Source: Microcoleus sp. FACHB-68
GTDB lineage: Bacteria > Cyanobacteriota > Cyanobacteriia > Cyanobacteriales > Oscillatoriaceae
Direction: 5' to 3'
DNA length: 64,000 nucleotides
Assembly: GCF_014695715.1 (NCBI RefSeq)
Contig: NZ_JACJOT010000008.1
Location: 372,001-436,000 of the forward strand
Shown here: piece after piece, positions 10,001 through 18,914 of the stretch
How positions within the stretch are numbered: the stretch's first letter is position 1
How the letters are laid out: each line of letters begins with the position of its first letter
Program-made: the position numbers and the translations under genes
Notes under the pieces: model-generated
The model's database searches: none
What the model saw: only the letters and a program-made list of their open reading frames with translations
What the model was told of the DNA's origin: nothing

Positions 10001-11521
10001 GGCATCCCCAACGGCTTCTGGACGGACTATAGTTTGTAAATTGCTGACGCCCCCAGAGGCATCTAACCCGCTTAAGGTTACCGATTCCGTGGCGCTAACT
10101 GTCAAGTTACCCCCATTGCCTTGACCCAATGTTGAGGAGATGATGCTGGCACCATCCAAAAGCGTTAACTGAGCTGTTTCTACTGTTAAATTGCCGGCAT
10201 CCCCAGTGGCTTGTGGACCGACAGCCGCCTGTAAAGTGCTGCCCAACCCAGAGACATCTAACCCACTTAAGGTCACCGATTCCGTGGCGCTAACTGTCAA
10301 GTTACCCCCATTGCCTTGACCAAATGTTGAGGAGCCAATGCGGGCACCATCCAAAAGGGTTAACTGAGCTGTTTCTACTGTCAAATTGCCCCCGTCGCTA
10401 GTACCTTCTTGAGCAACTTCTGTTGTTAAAATACTTGGAAAGCTTAATGGATTAGAACCGCTTAATTCCACTTTCTCAGAAGCACGTAAAGTGACATCTC
10501 GCCCCGGTTGGTTTCCCAAAGTCAACGCCATGATTGCTGAGCCTTCACTTAAGGAAATCGATCTCCCTTGCACTTGGATATCACCACCGCCATCGCCACT
10601 GGAATCCAAAGATGCTGCGGCTTTTAGCTGGATGTCTCGAAACTCCTCAACTCCTGAATATCCTAAACTCCAACCATTATCTGTGGCCGTTAGGCTAACG
10701 GTGCTGTTATCTGCCACACTGCCAAGTTCTATTCGTCCGCCATCAGTTGTCAGATTTCCCCCTATCAGCTCTATTTCACCGCCTACTAGGGCTATGGTTT
10801 TATTCTCAACCTCTAATCCTGCCGGTCTGTTATCTCTGATCAGCGCTCCCGTCAATTGGCTTCGCGTGATATTATTTCCTGAACCCTGCACCACGATTTT
10901 TCCGGGATTTGGCCCCATTTGCAAGCCCACCGGCACACTCACGGTTAATAAAGGCGTGGTTTGAGGTGATGTCGCATTAAATTGTGTCCCATCAGCAAAG
11001 TTAATTTGATTGGCTGTACTGGCTAAAAATGAGCCACCAATATTTAATGCAGCATTCGGGCCAAAGATAATTCCGTTCGGATTAATTAAAAATAAATTGG
11101 CCGTGCCGTTGGCTTGAATTAACCCATCAATATTAGAGATCGAGCCACCCGTTACCCTTGTCAGGATGTTTTGAATACCGGCAGCGTTATTAAAGAATGC
11201 AGTGCCATTGGTTGGAATTGAAAATTGTTGAAAGCTGTGGAATAAATTTGTGCCGGCACTCGTTCCGCCTTCAATCACACTGGTATTGCCCTGTGGGGTA
11301 ACGGTAGAATTCACCGGCAACGTTGCATCTGGAACAATTTGCGCCCCAGCTTTTGGAAAAAAGGACGAAAAGCTTAACAGTAAAAAGCCAAAAGATAAAA
11401 AAACTTTTTGGCTTAAACTTTTTGAGTTTTTATCTTCTTTGATAGTTAGCCGGCTATGGGTTAAAGTGGCAAACAGTCGGCGATTTGCTGTAACAGATGC
11501 TTTCATGTCTTGCTGGTTCAT
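7034..11521 (-). CDS. filamentous haemagglutinin-like exoprotein 3
   Basis: The longest of the three exoproteins, about 1,495 residues. The frame opens at a TTG at 11545, but the ATG at 11521 (MNQQDMK), preceded by a short GGGG, is the more credible start. It has a long signal peptide with a hydrophobic stretch ending near AGAQIVPD, a TPS domain with NPNGIIFGPNAALNIGG, then twelve repeats of 65-66 residues (GNGGNLTVSATESVTLSGL plus a variable tract such as DASGLGSNLQT), and the C-terminal module ending QQCHDQSTNML. It is the first exoprotein gene of the cluster, 60 bases downstream of the DUF928 gene. Export and a beta-helical fold are inferred from the family. Confidence 0.9.
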   Translation of the reverse strand: MNQQDMKASVTANRRLFATLTHSRLTIKEDKNSKSLSQKVFLSFGFLLLSFSSFFPKAGAQIVPDATLPVNSTVTPQGNTSVIEGGTSAGTNLFHSFQQFSIPTNGTAFFNNAAGIQNILTRVTGGSISNIDGLIQANGTANLFLINPNGIIFGPNAALNIGGSFLASTANQINFADGTQFNATSPQTTPLLTVSVPVGLQMGPNPGKIVVQGSGNNITRSQLTGALIRDNRPAGLEVENKTIALVGGEIELIGGNLTTDGGRIELGSVADNSTVSLTATDNGWSLGYSGVEEFRDIQLKAAASLDSSGDGGGDIQVQGRSISLSEGSAIMALTLGNQPGRDVTLRASEKVELSGSNPLSFPSILTTEVAQEGTSDGGNLTVETAQLTLLDGARIGSSTFGQGNGGNLTVSATESVTLSGLDVSGLGSTLQAAVGPQATGDAGNLTVETAQLTLLDGASIISSTLGQGNGGNLTVSATESVTLSGLDASGGVSNLQTIVRPEAVGDAGNLTVETAQLTLLDGATIASSTLGQGNGGNLTVSATESVTLSGLDASGLGSNLQTGVVGSEAIGNAGNLTVETGRLTLLDGARIGSSTSGQGNGGNLTIWATESVTLSGLDASGNASTLLAIVASEVTGDAGNLTVETARLTLLDGAAIGSSTLGQGNGGNLTVRATESVTLSGLNASGLSSTLNTVVGPKATGDGGNLTVETGRLTLSDGAGIISSTLGQGNGGNLTVSATESVTLSGLDASGFSSTLNTGVLSSEAIGDAGNLTVETAQLTLLDGASISSSTGGQGNGGNLTIRATESVTLSGLTASGIGSNLQTDVVGPKATGDAGSLTVETAQLNLSDGASISSSTLGQGNGGNLTVSATESVTLSGLNAFGFGSNLNTAVGSEAFGDAGSLTVETAQLTLLDGASISSSTLAQGNGGNLTVSATESVTLSGLDAFGIVSNLQTRVGSKATGDAGSLTVRTGRLTLLDGASIISSTSGQGNGGNLTIWATESVTLSGLTASGTASNLNTAVVGPQATGDAGNLTVETAQLNLLDGASISSSTLGQGNGGNLTVRATESVTLSGLSASGFGSNLQTRVDSEAIGDAGNLTIETAQLNLLDGARIISSTLGQGNGGNLTVRATESVTLSGLSASGFGSNLQAVVGSEAIGDAGSLTVRTGQLTLLDGAAITSETIGNGNAGNLEIDAKQLTLKDGSLLSVGARGGFSAGTLTVNAENVLLDNNAGLLAQTESGNQGNINLNAQLLILRGGSAIISDAFGTATGGNININTDILAALENSDIRANSQQAQGGTVTINAQANFGSVFRTREDLERLLNTTDPLLLDPFLLPSSDITATGANSSLSGSVSVNTPDVDPTQGLLNLPETPVDATQLVASTCRRGKEQSEFSVTGRGGLPPNPYEAIADEATWIDLRPIAGERANSAIKEQTRIAGNSQDSIVTSPQLIEAQGWIINSKGQVELVAQVPALTPQTPQFIPQQCHDQSTNML
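7960..10390 (-). repeat. tandem 195/198-bp repeats within exoprotein 3
   Basis: About twelve direct repeats with alternating periods: landmark spacings measured from 8121 are 195, 198, 195, 195 and 198 bp. All spacings are multiples of three, so the frame is kept. The most variable part of each unit is the 12-15 residues after SVTLSGL. Confidence 0.9.
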
Positions 11522-11557
11522 AAGCCCCGATTGAGAAAATGCCAATCAAAATAGCAC

Positions 11558-11584
11558 AAACCGTTTCAATTAAAAAAACGGTTT
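11558..11584 (-). other. intercistronic stem-loop
   Basis: A perfect 9-bp inverted repeat (AAACCGTTT / AAACGGTTT, 9-base spacer) lies between the DUF928 stop and the exoprotein 3 start. On the transcribed strand a run of Ts falls inside the loop rather than after the stem, so it is not a standard terminator. It could be an mRNA processing or stability element. Confidence 0.4.
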
Positions 11585-11604
11585 AGGGTAAACTTTCCCT
11601 TTAT

Positions 11605-12423
11605 TCAGGGTGAACTTTCTAGCACAGTAATAGTAACGGGAAGATCAACCGGCAACTCAGCCATTTGTTTCAAGCCGGCTGACTCTAAAAGTGTTTTCCA
11701 CTCTTGCGCTAATGCTGGATCGTCAGGGTTTTCGCGGCGTAATTCAGCCAAACTTGCCACAGCTTCATGCCAAATTCCCGCTTCAGCATATAATTTTGCG
11801 CGTTCTTGGGGTGCTGCTTTCTGGATCTGACTCGCCACCTCTGAACTCATTTCAGTGTGCTGAGTCCACCCCTCTACAAAAATATCTTTCCGTCGGTTAT
11901 CTGGGTTACAAACGACTGAAAAATACCAGTGATAATTCTTGCCAGATTCTAACTTTATTTGATTTTTTGGTAAGCTGACACTGACGATGGCCGGTTGCCC
12001 AGAAATTGGGATATTTTCTGATCTGTAAATATCCTCTTCGTTTTCATCCTTCAACACAAATTCTGCCATTCGAGCGGAAGTTTGAGGAATATAAACAAAA
12101 AATTGAGGAGACTCTGACACCGTTACCCCAAATTCAGCAGTTCCTGGCGTCAAATCTGGCATCAGTGCAGTTAACAGCGGCGCGGAAGTTTTTTCGTCCT
12201 GTTCGCAGTTGCCGCTACGAGTTCCCCCACCTACTGTTTCCGGTGCCCCTATGCCTTTTGGCGGTTTATAATCCGCTACCTCAATGGCTTTGCTAGGCAA
12301 TGCTTTCCCTTGGCTGAGTGAGGTGATCGCTAGAGCGGGAATCGGTATAAAATTAATCGTTAATGCATTAAAAATTACAAGCAAGAAAAATACAGGATGC
12401 CGGCGTGAGTTTAGTTCCGTCAT
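11605..12423 (-). CDS. DUF928 domain protein
   Basis: A 272-residue exported protein of the DUF928 family, whose biochemical function is not known. It has a signal peptide (hydrophobic residues about 11-33, cleavage after ALA), a low-complexity linker (PPKGIGAPE), and the conserved core with QFFVYIPQTSA and NYHWYFSVVC (about 85-180), followed by a helical C-terminal part (about 200-265). A strong GGAGG nine bases before the ATG supports the start. It sits between the CHASE2 cyclase and the exoprotein genes on the same strand. DUF928 genes are often seen with CHASE2, CHAT and haemagglutinin-like genes in filamentous cyanobacteria, so an accessory role for the exoproteins is plausible but inferred. 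Confidence 0.8.
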   Translation of the reverse strand: MTELNSRRHPVFFLLVIFNALTINFIPIPALAITSLSQGKALPSKAIEVADYKPPKGIGAPETVGGGTRSGNCEQDEKTSAPLLTALMPDLTPGTAEFGVTVSESPQFFVYIPQTSARMAEFVLKDENEEDIYRSENIPISGQPAIVSVSLPKNQIKLESGKNYHWYFSVVCNPDNRRKDIFVEGWTQHTEMSSEVASQIQKAAPQERAKLYAEAGIWHEAVASLAELRRENPDDPALAQEWKTLLESAGLKQMAELPVDLPVTITVLESSP

Positions 12424-12539
12424 TCTAAAGCCTCCTTTTTTAGGAATATCCTTGATTGCTTCACTTTTAACTGAAGGGGAAGTGAATTAACGATGATTTG
12501 CTATAAAAGTTTACACTATCGGGCATTTACTTGGAAAGA

Positions 12540-14480
12540 TCACTCTGCCGGCACTTGATAAACCTTAACTGGCTGTTCACGGCCTTTCAATAAAACAGTC
12601 CCAATCAGTTCTGTGGGAAATTTGTCCTGAGTGTATTGGCAAGTTTCTTCAGCAATTAAAATCCGGCAAATGCCGCCATCAATCGACTTATCAAAACTTT
12701 CTAGGCGCGAGGCGATATTAACCGTATCGCCAATAATGGTGTAATCTTGCCTCTGATTAGATCCCAAGCTCCCAACAACCACTGTGCCGGTGGCGATTCC
12801 AACTCGCATGGCAACAGTCGGCTTCCCTTGAATTCGCCACTGCCGATTCAGTGATTTCAAAGCTTCTGCCATTCCCAAGGCACACTTCACCGCTTTTTGA
12901 GCATCTAACGCAATTTCTTCAGGAGTGGTGGCGGCAATGGGAATGCCGAAAACTGCCATGACTGCATCCCCAATAAATTTATCAATTGCGCCGTCACAAT
13001 CCAGAACAATTTGAGCCATTGCACTCATATATTCGTTCAACCAAGACATTAAAAATTTGGGTTCTATTCCTTCGGCAATACTGCTGAAACCTTTTAAATC
13101 TGTAAACAGAACGGTTGCCATCATTTCTTGCCCCTGGAGCTGTCCTTCTTCGAGAATTTTATCCCGATCTTGCCAGATTGCTTCTGCTATTTTGGGAGTA
13201 ACGTGCCGGCCAAATAAATTCATCACTGTTTGGCGTTCTGCACGTTCAATATTCGCAATATAAGCTGTAATTGCGGTCGCAGAGCCGGCCAAGGCAAGGA
13301 CTGAGGGAACAACCGGAATCCACCAACCCGCTAGAAAAGCGATGAAGGAACCTCCTATGAGAATGGTGCCGGCAATTATAATTGTGATACCTGTCCAAGA
13401 AACTGAGTAATAAGTCTTTTTGCCGGCAGCATATCGCCCCATCCAAACTGAGGTTGCCCCAATGATTGACCAACTAAAAATCCATAACATTTCTAATGGT
13501 TCAGACCAAACTTTAATCAGAGGCCGGTTATCCAGTGCCGCACTTATAATTTGGCTGATTAAGTTAGCATGAATTTCTACGCCAGAGGTCGGGTTAGGAG
13601 ATGTATTCAGGCCGCTATCATAAGGAGTATTAAAATAATCTTGTAAACTGAGAGCCGTTGAGCCGATTAATACCACTCGATTGCGGGCGAAATTTGGTGC
13701 CACTCTATTTTCCAATACATCGGTCATTGATACAATTTGGAAAGTCTTTCGCGGCCCCCTAAAGTTCATTAATATCTGGTAGCCTTGGTCATTTGTGCGG
13801 ATATAACTGCCATCATTTGCTCTTAAACGCACAAAGACTGCTTGAGCTAATTGTAAATAGTCGGAATTGACGGCTGCATTTTCAGGTTTAATTCCCTTAC
13901 TTTCAAGATAAATGAAAGCCAACCTCAGCCCAAAGCTCATTATAGTTTCACCATCTTTTGTTTCCAAAAATAACAAGCCGCGACGGATTTTTCCGTCGGG
14001 ATCTAATACGAGATTATTTGCTCCAACTTGATCAAGTTTAGTCAAGATTGGTGAGGGATTGACTGCAAAGCCGGTGCCATCTCGACTGACTCTTTTAACT
14101 CCAATCAGGTTAGGCGTACTTTTTAAGACTTTGATTAGATTTTGATGACCGGCTCCTACAGGTAAATCTCGATAAATATCTAGTCCAATGGCGCTTGGCT
14201 GCTGTTGTTTCAGTTTTTCAATTAACTCGGCAACAGTAGCATCAGGGATAGGCCATTGACCAACTTTTTGGATATCGGATTCAGAAATTCCAACAATAAG
14301 GATGCGAGAATCTGCCGGCTCTAGGGGCCGCAGGTGAAAAAACTGATCGAGTGCTGCCCACTCTACAAGCTGTAGTAAGCCGGTTAAGCGCAAGGCTATT
14401 AACAGGCCGGCAACACCAAAAGCTCTAAGCAAGACACTGGGCGATTCTCTAACTAGGATATGTCTGATTTTTTCCCACAT
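12540..14480 (-). CDS. CHASE2-domain adenylate cyclase
   Basis: Membrane-bound class III nucleotide cyclase of 646 residues. One N-terminal membrane segment (about 17-38) is followed by an extracytoplasmic CHASE2 sensor domain (about 40-330), three membrane helices (about 335-405), then the cytoplasmic cyclase domain (about 445-625). Both metal-binding aspartates are present (LFTDLKGF, IGDAVMAVFG). The purine-selecting lysine (DKFIGD) and threonine (DYTIIGD) indicate ATP, and the transition-state Asn and Arg are intact (TVNIASRLE). It should make cAMP in response to an unknown periplasmic signal. It is the most upstream gene of the exoprotein cluster, 117 bases before DUF928, and divergent from the HAD gene. 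Confidence 0.92.
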   Translation of the reverse strand: MWEKIRHILVRESPSVLLRAFGVAGLLIALRLTGLLQLVEWAALDQFFHLRPLEPADSRILIVGISESDIQKVGQWPIPDATVAELIEKLKQQQPSAIGLDIYRDLPVGAGHQNLIKVLKSTPNLIGVKRVSRDGTGFAVNPSPILTKLDQVGANNLVLDPDGKIRRGLLFLETKDGETIMSFGLRLAFIYLESKGIKPENAAVNSDYLQLAQAVFVRLRANDGSYIRTNDQGYQILMNFRGPRKTFQIVSMTDVLENRVAPNFARNRVVLIGSTALSLQDYFNTPYDSGLNTSPNPTSGVEIHANLISQIISAALDNRPLIKVWSEPLEMLWIFSWSIIGATSVWMGRYAAGKKTYYSVSWTGITIIIAGTILIGGSFIAFLAGWWIPVVPSVLALAGSATAITAYIANIERAERQTVMNLFGRHVTPKIAEAIWQDRDKILEEGQLQGQEMMATVLFTDLKGFSSIAEGIEPKFLMSWLNEYMSAMAQIVLDCDGAIDKFIGDAVMAVFGIPIAATTPEEIALDAQKAVKCALGMAEALKSLNRQWRIQGKPTVAMRVGIATGTVVVGSLGSNQRQDYTIIGDTVNIASRLESFDKSIDGGICRILIAEETCQYTQDKFPTELIGTVLLKGREQPVKVYQVPAE

Positions 14481-14889
14481 ATCGCTCTTGAGTCTATTTT
14501 GAAAAAATATAAAATTTTATTTTATTATAATAAATTAATTATAATCTTTAAATTAGATTGGCGAATTAATTAAACAATTAAATTTACTTATTGGACATTT
14601 AGTAACTAAAAAAATAAAATTAATGAAGTCAAAGTAAATGCACTAAAACTACATTTCTTATAAAATTAAGTTTTATTTGATGCAGTTTTAAAGTTTAAGC
14701 TCAATAATTGATACTTAGAAGGCTTTCGACGCGCACTAACCTAATTGGGTTAAGGTAGAACTGGTGTGTGAGGCGAGAAAGACTCGGAAAAATTCAGTTA
14801 TTTGTAACAATGTGAATTCTGATTTTACTAGCCTCTCGCAACACCCCTAGGACTAGAACCTCTGAAATTCTAAATTTATCAACCTCTAA
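14481..14889. other. AT-rich divergent intergenic region
   Basis: 409 bases between the divergent cyclase and HAD genes. The first 220 bases are very AT-rich and probably carry the promoters for both directions. No ORF, RNA gene or clear operator was identified. Confidence 0.5.
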
Positions 14890-15561
14890 ATGAACGCAAA
14901 AGGCACTGTAGTATTCGACATCATCGGCACCTGCTTTAGTTTGGACAAGCCCCGCCAGAGATTGGTTGAATTGGGTGCTCCTCCTTATGCTCTCCAACTC
15001 TGGTTTGCTCAAACCTTACGGGATGCCTTCGCCCTCTCTCATGCCGGCGGCTACCGACCGCTTAAGGAAGTTCTGGAGGCAGAACTGCCTCGGACGCTCA
15101 AAGTGCTGGGCATTGAGGCAGATGCTCAGCAGCGATCACATATAGTAGATGCTTTCTCGGAACTGGAACTGCAACCCAGTGCTTTAGAGGCTTTTCGCAT
15201 TTTGACGACAGCCGGCTGGAAGCTAGTTGCCCTCACCAACGGCAGTGAAGACTCCACCCGTAAGCTACTAGCCGGTGCGAATGCCCTGGAATACTTCACC
15301 GGCATCTTTTCCTGTGATGCCATCAAGAAGACGAAGCCACACCCGGATGTCTACGCCTTGGCGAAGCAGGATGTCTTGGGCGATGTTTGGATGGTTGCTG
15401 TTCATGCCTGGGATATTGCCGGTGCTGCCGGTGCCGGCTTGCGAACTGCTTTCATCACGGCGGAGGAGAAAGACTACCTCCATGTTTACCCCCAACCAGA
15501 GGTTGTTGCCAGCGACTTAGCAGAAGCCGCACACAAGATCGTGAAGGCTACTGGGCAATAG
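14890..15561 (+). CDS. haloacid dehalogenase type II-like HAD hydrolase
   Basis: A 223-residue cytosolic HAD-superfamily hydrolase. The nucleophile aspartate is residue 10 in VVFDIIGT; motif II is ALTNGS, the motif III lysine is in KKTKPHPD, and motif IV is AWDIAGAAGAGLRTAF. This last pattern is typical of L-2-haloacid dehalogenases and their relatives. Motif I has Ile-Ile where many relatives have Ala-Tyr, so the true substrate may be a phosphate ester or another small acid. It stands alone between divergent and convergent neighbours, without a clear Shine-Dalgarno sequence. Confidence 0.8.
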   Translation: MNAKGTVVFDIIGTCFSLDKPRQRLVELGAPPYALQLWFAQTLRDAFALSHAGGYRPLKEVLEAELPRTLKVLGIEADAQQRSHIVDAFSELELQPSALEAFRILTTAGWKLVALTNGSEDSTRKLLAGANALEYFTGIFSCDAIKKTKPHPDVYALAKQDVLGDVWMVAVHAWDIAGAAGAGLRTAFITAEEKDYLHVYPQPEVVASDLAEAAHKIVKATGQ

Positions 15562-15862
15562 TTGTTCCTACTGGTTTGAACAAAAACGTTATAGATAGCT
15601 TATAGGGCGGGTTTGATCGCTAATTTTTTCTTTGACAGACAAAGCGCCGGTTTTAAATCTGCCTCAAATGATCACTTCTACCTAACTCTTTTGAAAACCG
15701 CTAGATTGATGCACGATGATGTCACTAGGGCGATTAACTCTATCTTTTGAATGCTTTTTTCTCTGCCTGTGGGTGGATTAGGTTAACTGTAAATCTTCTC
15801 TAAAATCCTAGTAACTTCAAAGTAAAAAACAGAAGAAATTAAATCAAAATAGGGGAATTATA

Positions 15863-15946
15863 ATGAGAATTTTCTTTTGGGTGAGTTTGGCTTTTGTCGG
15901 TGTTGGAGCGATCATGCTTCTTCAACCGGCTATTGATTTTCATTAA
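15863..15946 (+). CDS. candidate 27-residue membrane peptide
   Basis: A very short ORF, MRIFFWVSLAFVGVGAIMLL followed by seven residues. An AGGGG ribosome-binding site lies seven bases before the ATG. The peptide is almost entirely one hydrophobic helix with an N-terminal arginine and a polar tail. Size and shape resemble single-helix subunits of photosynthetic or respiratory complexes, but it matches none that I can name. It could be chance. Confidence 0.4.
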   Translation: MRIFFWVSLAFVGVGAIMLLQPAIDFH

Positions 15947-16032
15947 TTCAGATTGGCTTTCCCACAAAAAGACCAATCGATAGTTCACGTTAACCCTTAC
16001 AAAGGTCTATTTCGGTGGAAACCTGCTTATAC

Positions 16033-16075
16033 AAAAATTCTCTGGGATAAGATGACGCTTCATAACCCAGAGAAT
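16033..16075 (-). terminator. Rho-independent terminator of glmS
   Basis: On the minus strand a perfect 10-bp stem (ATTCTCTGGG / CCCAGAGAAT, 19-base loop) is followed directly by a T-tract (A-run at 16033-16037 on the plus strand). It lies 37 bases after the glmS stop. Confidence 0.8.
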
Positions 16076-16111
16076 AATATATAGCTTATTTATTGAGTGA
16101 GGATTTCAAAG

Positions 16112-18016
16112 TTACTCAACGGTTACAGACTTCGCCAAATTTCTTGGTTGATCCACATCCAACCCACGACGCGCGGCAATATGATAAGCCAGTAATTGTA
16201 AGGGAATAACTGTCAATATTGGAGACAGCAACTCATCAACCACCGGCACCGGCAGCAGCTTATCAAATGTCTCAGCCGCCTCGCGATCATTCATGGGTGT
16301 TACCCCAATTAATTGCGAGTCTCGCGCCTTGGCTTCCTGGGCATTAGAAAGCACCTTTTCATAAACACTTCCCGGCATTGCAATCGCAACCACCGGCACC
16401 TTCGCATCTAGCAGCGCGATCGGTCCGTGCTTCATTTCCCCAGCGGGATAGCCTTCGGCGTGAATATAACTGATTTCCTTCAGTTTCAGCGCCCCTTCTA
16501 AAGCGATGGGAAAATTAATTCCGCGCCCTAAAAAGATAAAATCTTTCGTGTCGGCAAACTCGTGGGCTAACTCCTCGATATAACGTTCCTGACTCTCCAA
16601 AATCAACTCAATTTGCGCCGGCAGCTGGCGCAACCCTTGAATAATTTCCTCAATTCGGGTTAGTGGCAAAGTTTTGCGCCGATAGGCCAAATCTAACGCT
16701 AACCCATAAAACGCCATGAGCTGAGAGACAAACGTTTTCGTTGCAGCCACGCCAATTTCGATGCCGGCACACGTATCAATAATGTGAGGAACTAAGTGAC
16801 CCAGAGACGACTCAGGCCGGTTTGTAATTCCCAAAAGTCTAGCGTGAAACTTTTCCGATTTGGCGAGACGGCGCTGCACCTCCATTGCCAAAGCCGCCAG
16901 GGTATCCGCCGTTTCCCCAGACTGACTGATGCCAACGGTTAGTGTGTTGGGTGTCAGCGGTGCCGGTGCGTAACGAAATTCCGAGGCATACTGCACCATT
17001 GTCGGAATTTCCGCCAGCTGCTCTAACAGATATTTACCCACCAAACCGGCGTGCCAACTCGTGCCACAAGCCAAAATTTGAATGTGTTCCAAATCTGCCA
17101 GCAGTTCATCTGGCAAACCTAATTTTACGGGGGAATGGCCGGCTTCTGGCTGCCAATCACTATGAAAATATGCCTCTAAACAAGAGCGCACAACACCCGG
17201 TTGTTCATAAATTTCCTTCACCATGAAGTGCCGGAAGCCCTGCTTTTCAACAAGCACCGGGTTCCAACTCAGGGTGCGGGGAGTTTTCTTTAAGCGATCA
17301 CCCGAAAAATTGTAAACTTCAACTCCTAGCGGGGTCAGCCGTGCCAGTTCGCCATTTTCTAGCGGCAGCACCGCACGGGTATGAGCCACCAATGCCGGCG
17401 TATCTGAAGCACAGAAAAACTCACCTTGCCCGAAACCGATCACCAGCGGAGCCTGCTGTCTGGCGACAACCATTTCGTCGGGATATTCGGCACAGACAAC
17501 GGCGATCGCAAACGCCCCTTTTAGGTGATTAACTGCTTTCCGCACCGCTTCTACAAACGGAGATAGCAAAGGGACAAATGCCGGTGCCTCCACGAGCGGT
17601 TCCGCTAGATACTCAGCGATTAAGTGGGGGATCACCTCAGTATCGGTATCCGAGCGAAATTCGTGACCCCTAGATTTTAGAGCGTCGCGCAACTCGCGGT
17701 AGTTTTCAATAATCCCATTTTGTACAACCGCCACGCGTCTTGCCGTATCCGTATGCGGGTGGGCGTTGTACTCCTCTGGTTTGCCGTGAGTTGCCCAGCG
17801 GGTATGTCCGATGCCAATCTGGGCGGGGGTTTCCATACCGGCAAGCTTTTCTCGCAGGTTTTGGAGTTTACCTTTCGCCCGGACGCAGTGAATTTCACCT
17901 TCCCAGACAGTCGCAAGGCCGGCAGAATCGTAACCCCGGTATTCGAGTTTCTCTAAGCCTGCCAGCAAAATTTCGCTTGCGTTTTGGGTGCCAATATAGC
18001 CAACGATTCCGCACAT
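16112..18016 (-). CDS. glmS: glutamine--fructose-6-phosphate aminotransferase (isomerizing)
   Basis: Makes glucosamine-6-phosphate from fructose-6-phosphate and glutamine, the first step toward UDP-GlcNAc for peptidoglycan and LPS. 634 residues, the usual length. MCGIVGYIG gives the N-terminal nucleophile cysteine of the glutaminase domain (about 2-240); two SIS sugar-isomerase domains follow (about 310-440 and 480-620), with the Ser-rich motif GISQSGETADT. The C-terminus NLAKSVTVE is the conserved family ending. It is downstream of psaC on the same strand but separated from it by a terminator, and has its own terminator. No glmS ribozyme was seen in the short leader. Confidence 0.97.
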   Translation of the reverse strand: MCGIVGYIGTQNASEILLAGLEKLEYRGYDSAGLATVWEGEIHCVRAKGKLQNLREKLAGMETPAQIGIGHTRWATHGKPEEYNAHPHTDTARRVAVVQNGIIENYRELRDALKSRGHEFRSDTDTEVIPHLIAEYLAEPLVEAPAFVPLLSPFVEAVRKAVNHLKGAFAIAVVCAEYPDEMVVARQQAPLVIGFGQGEFFCASDTPALVAHTRAVLPLENGELARLTPLGVEVYNFSGDRLKKTPRTLSWNPVLVEKQGFRHFMVKEIYEQPGVVRSCLEAYFHSDWQPEAGHSPVKLGLPDELLADLEHIQILACGTSWHAGLVGKYLLEQLAEIPTMVQYASEFRYAPAPLTPNTLTVGISQSGETADTLAALAMEVQRRLAKSEKFHARLLGITNRPESSLGHLVPHIIDTCAGIEIGVAATKTFVSQLMAFYGLALDLAYRRKTLPLTRIEEIIQGLRQLPAQIELILESQERYIEELAHEFADTKDFIFLGRGINFPIALEGALKLKEISYIHAEGYPAGEMKHGPIALLDAKVPVVAIAMPGSVYEKVLSNAQEAKARDSQLIGVTPMNDREAAETFDKLLPVPVVDELLSPILTVIPLQLLAYHIAARRGLDVDQPRNLAKSVTVE

Positions 18017-18135
18017 CTAGAATCCAACTCCTGCTCCGCACATGATGATCAGAATCTACTTGCTACAAACTAAAGGGCTATCAGGAAAACGTCAAGAATC
18101 TGGAGGCACAGAAGCCTCAAGACTAGCTTGCCGCC

Positions 18136-18164
18136 AAAAAAAGAGGGGGCGAGTGGCTCCCTCT
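18136..18164 (-). terminator. Rho-independent terminator of psaC
   Basis: On the minus strand, stem AGAGGG / CCCTCT (11-base loop) is followed by seven Ts. It lies 74 bases downstream of the psaC stop and before glmS. Confidence 0.75.
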
Positions 18165-18237
18165 GTCACTTTAACCTGAAAGGTCTTGTTTGATGACTGC
18201 CAATTCCTCTCAGGGAATGAGTGTTTTGGCCGGTGGC

Positions 18238-18914
<677 letters not shown>

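Larger units (their letters stand above)
15562..16111. other. intergenic region with one small ORF and a terminator
   Basis: 550 bases. It contains the 27-codon ORF at 15863-15946 and the leftward glmS terminator at 16033-16075, both listed separately. The first 290 bases show no ORF or RNA structure that I can support. Confidence 0.5.

Noticed and set aside
335-10390. Direct repeats as a CRISPR array
   Set aside because: Units are 195-198 bp, coding, and keep one reading frame; there are no short repeats with unique spacers and no cas genes.
7794-11534. Plus-strand ORFs opposite exoprotein 3
   Set aside because: Antisense shadows with Trp/Arg/His/Pro-biased composition.
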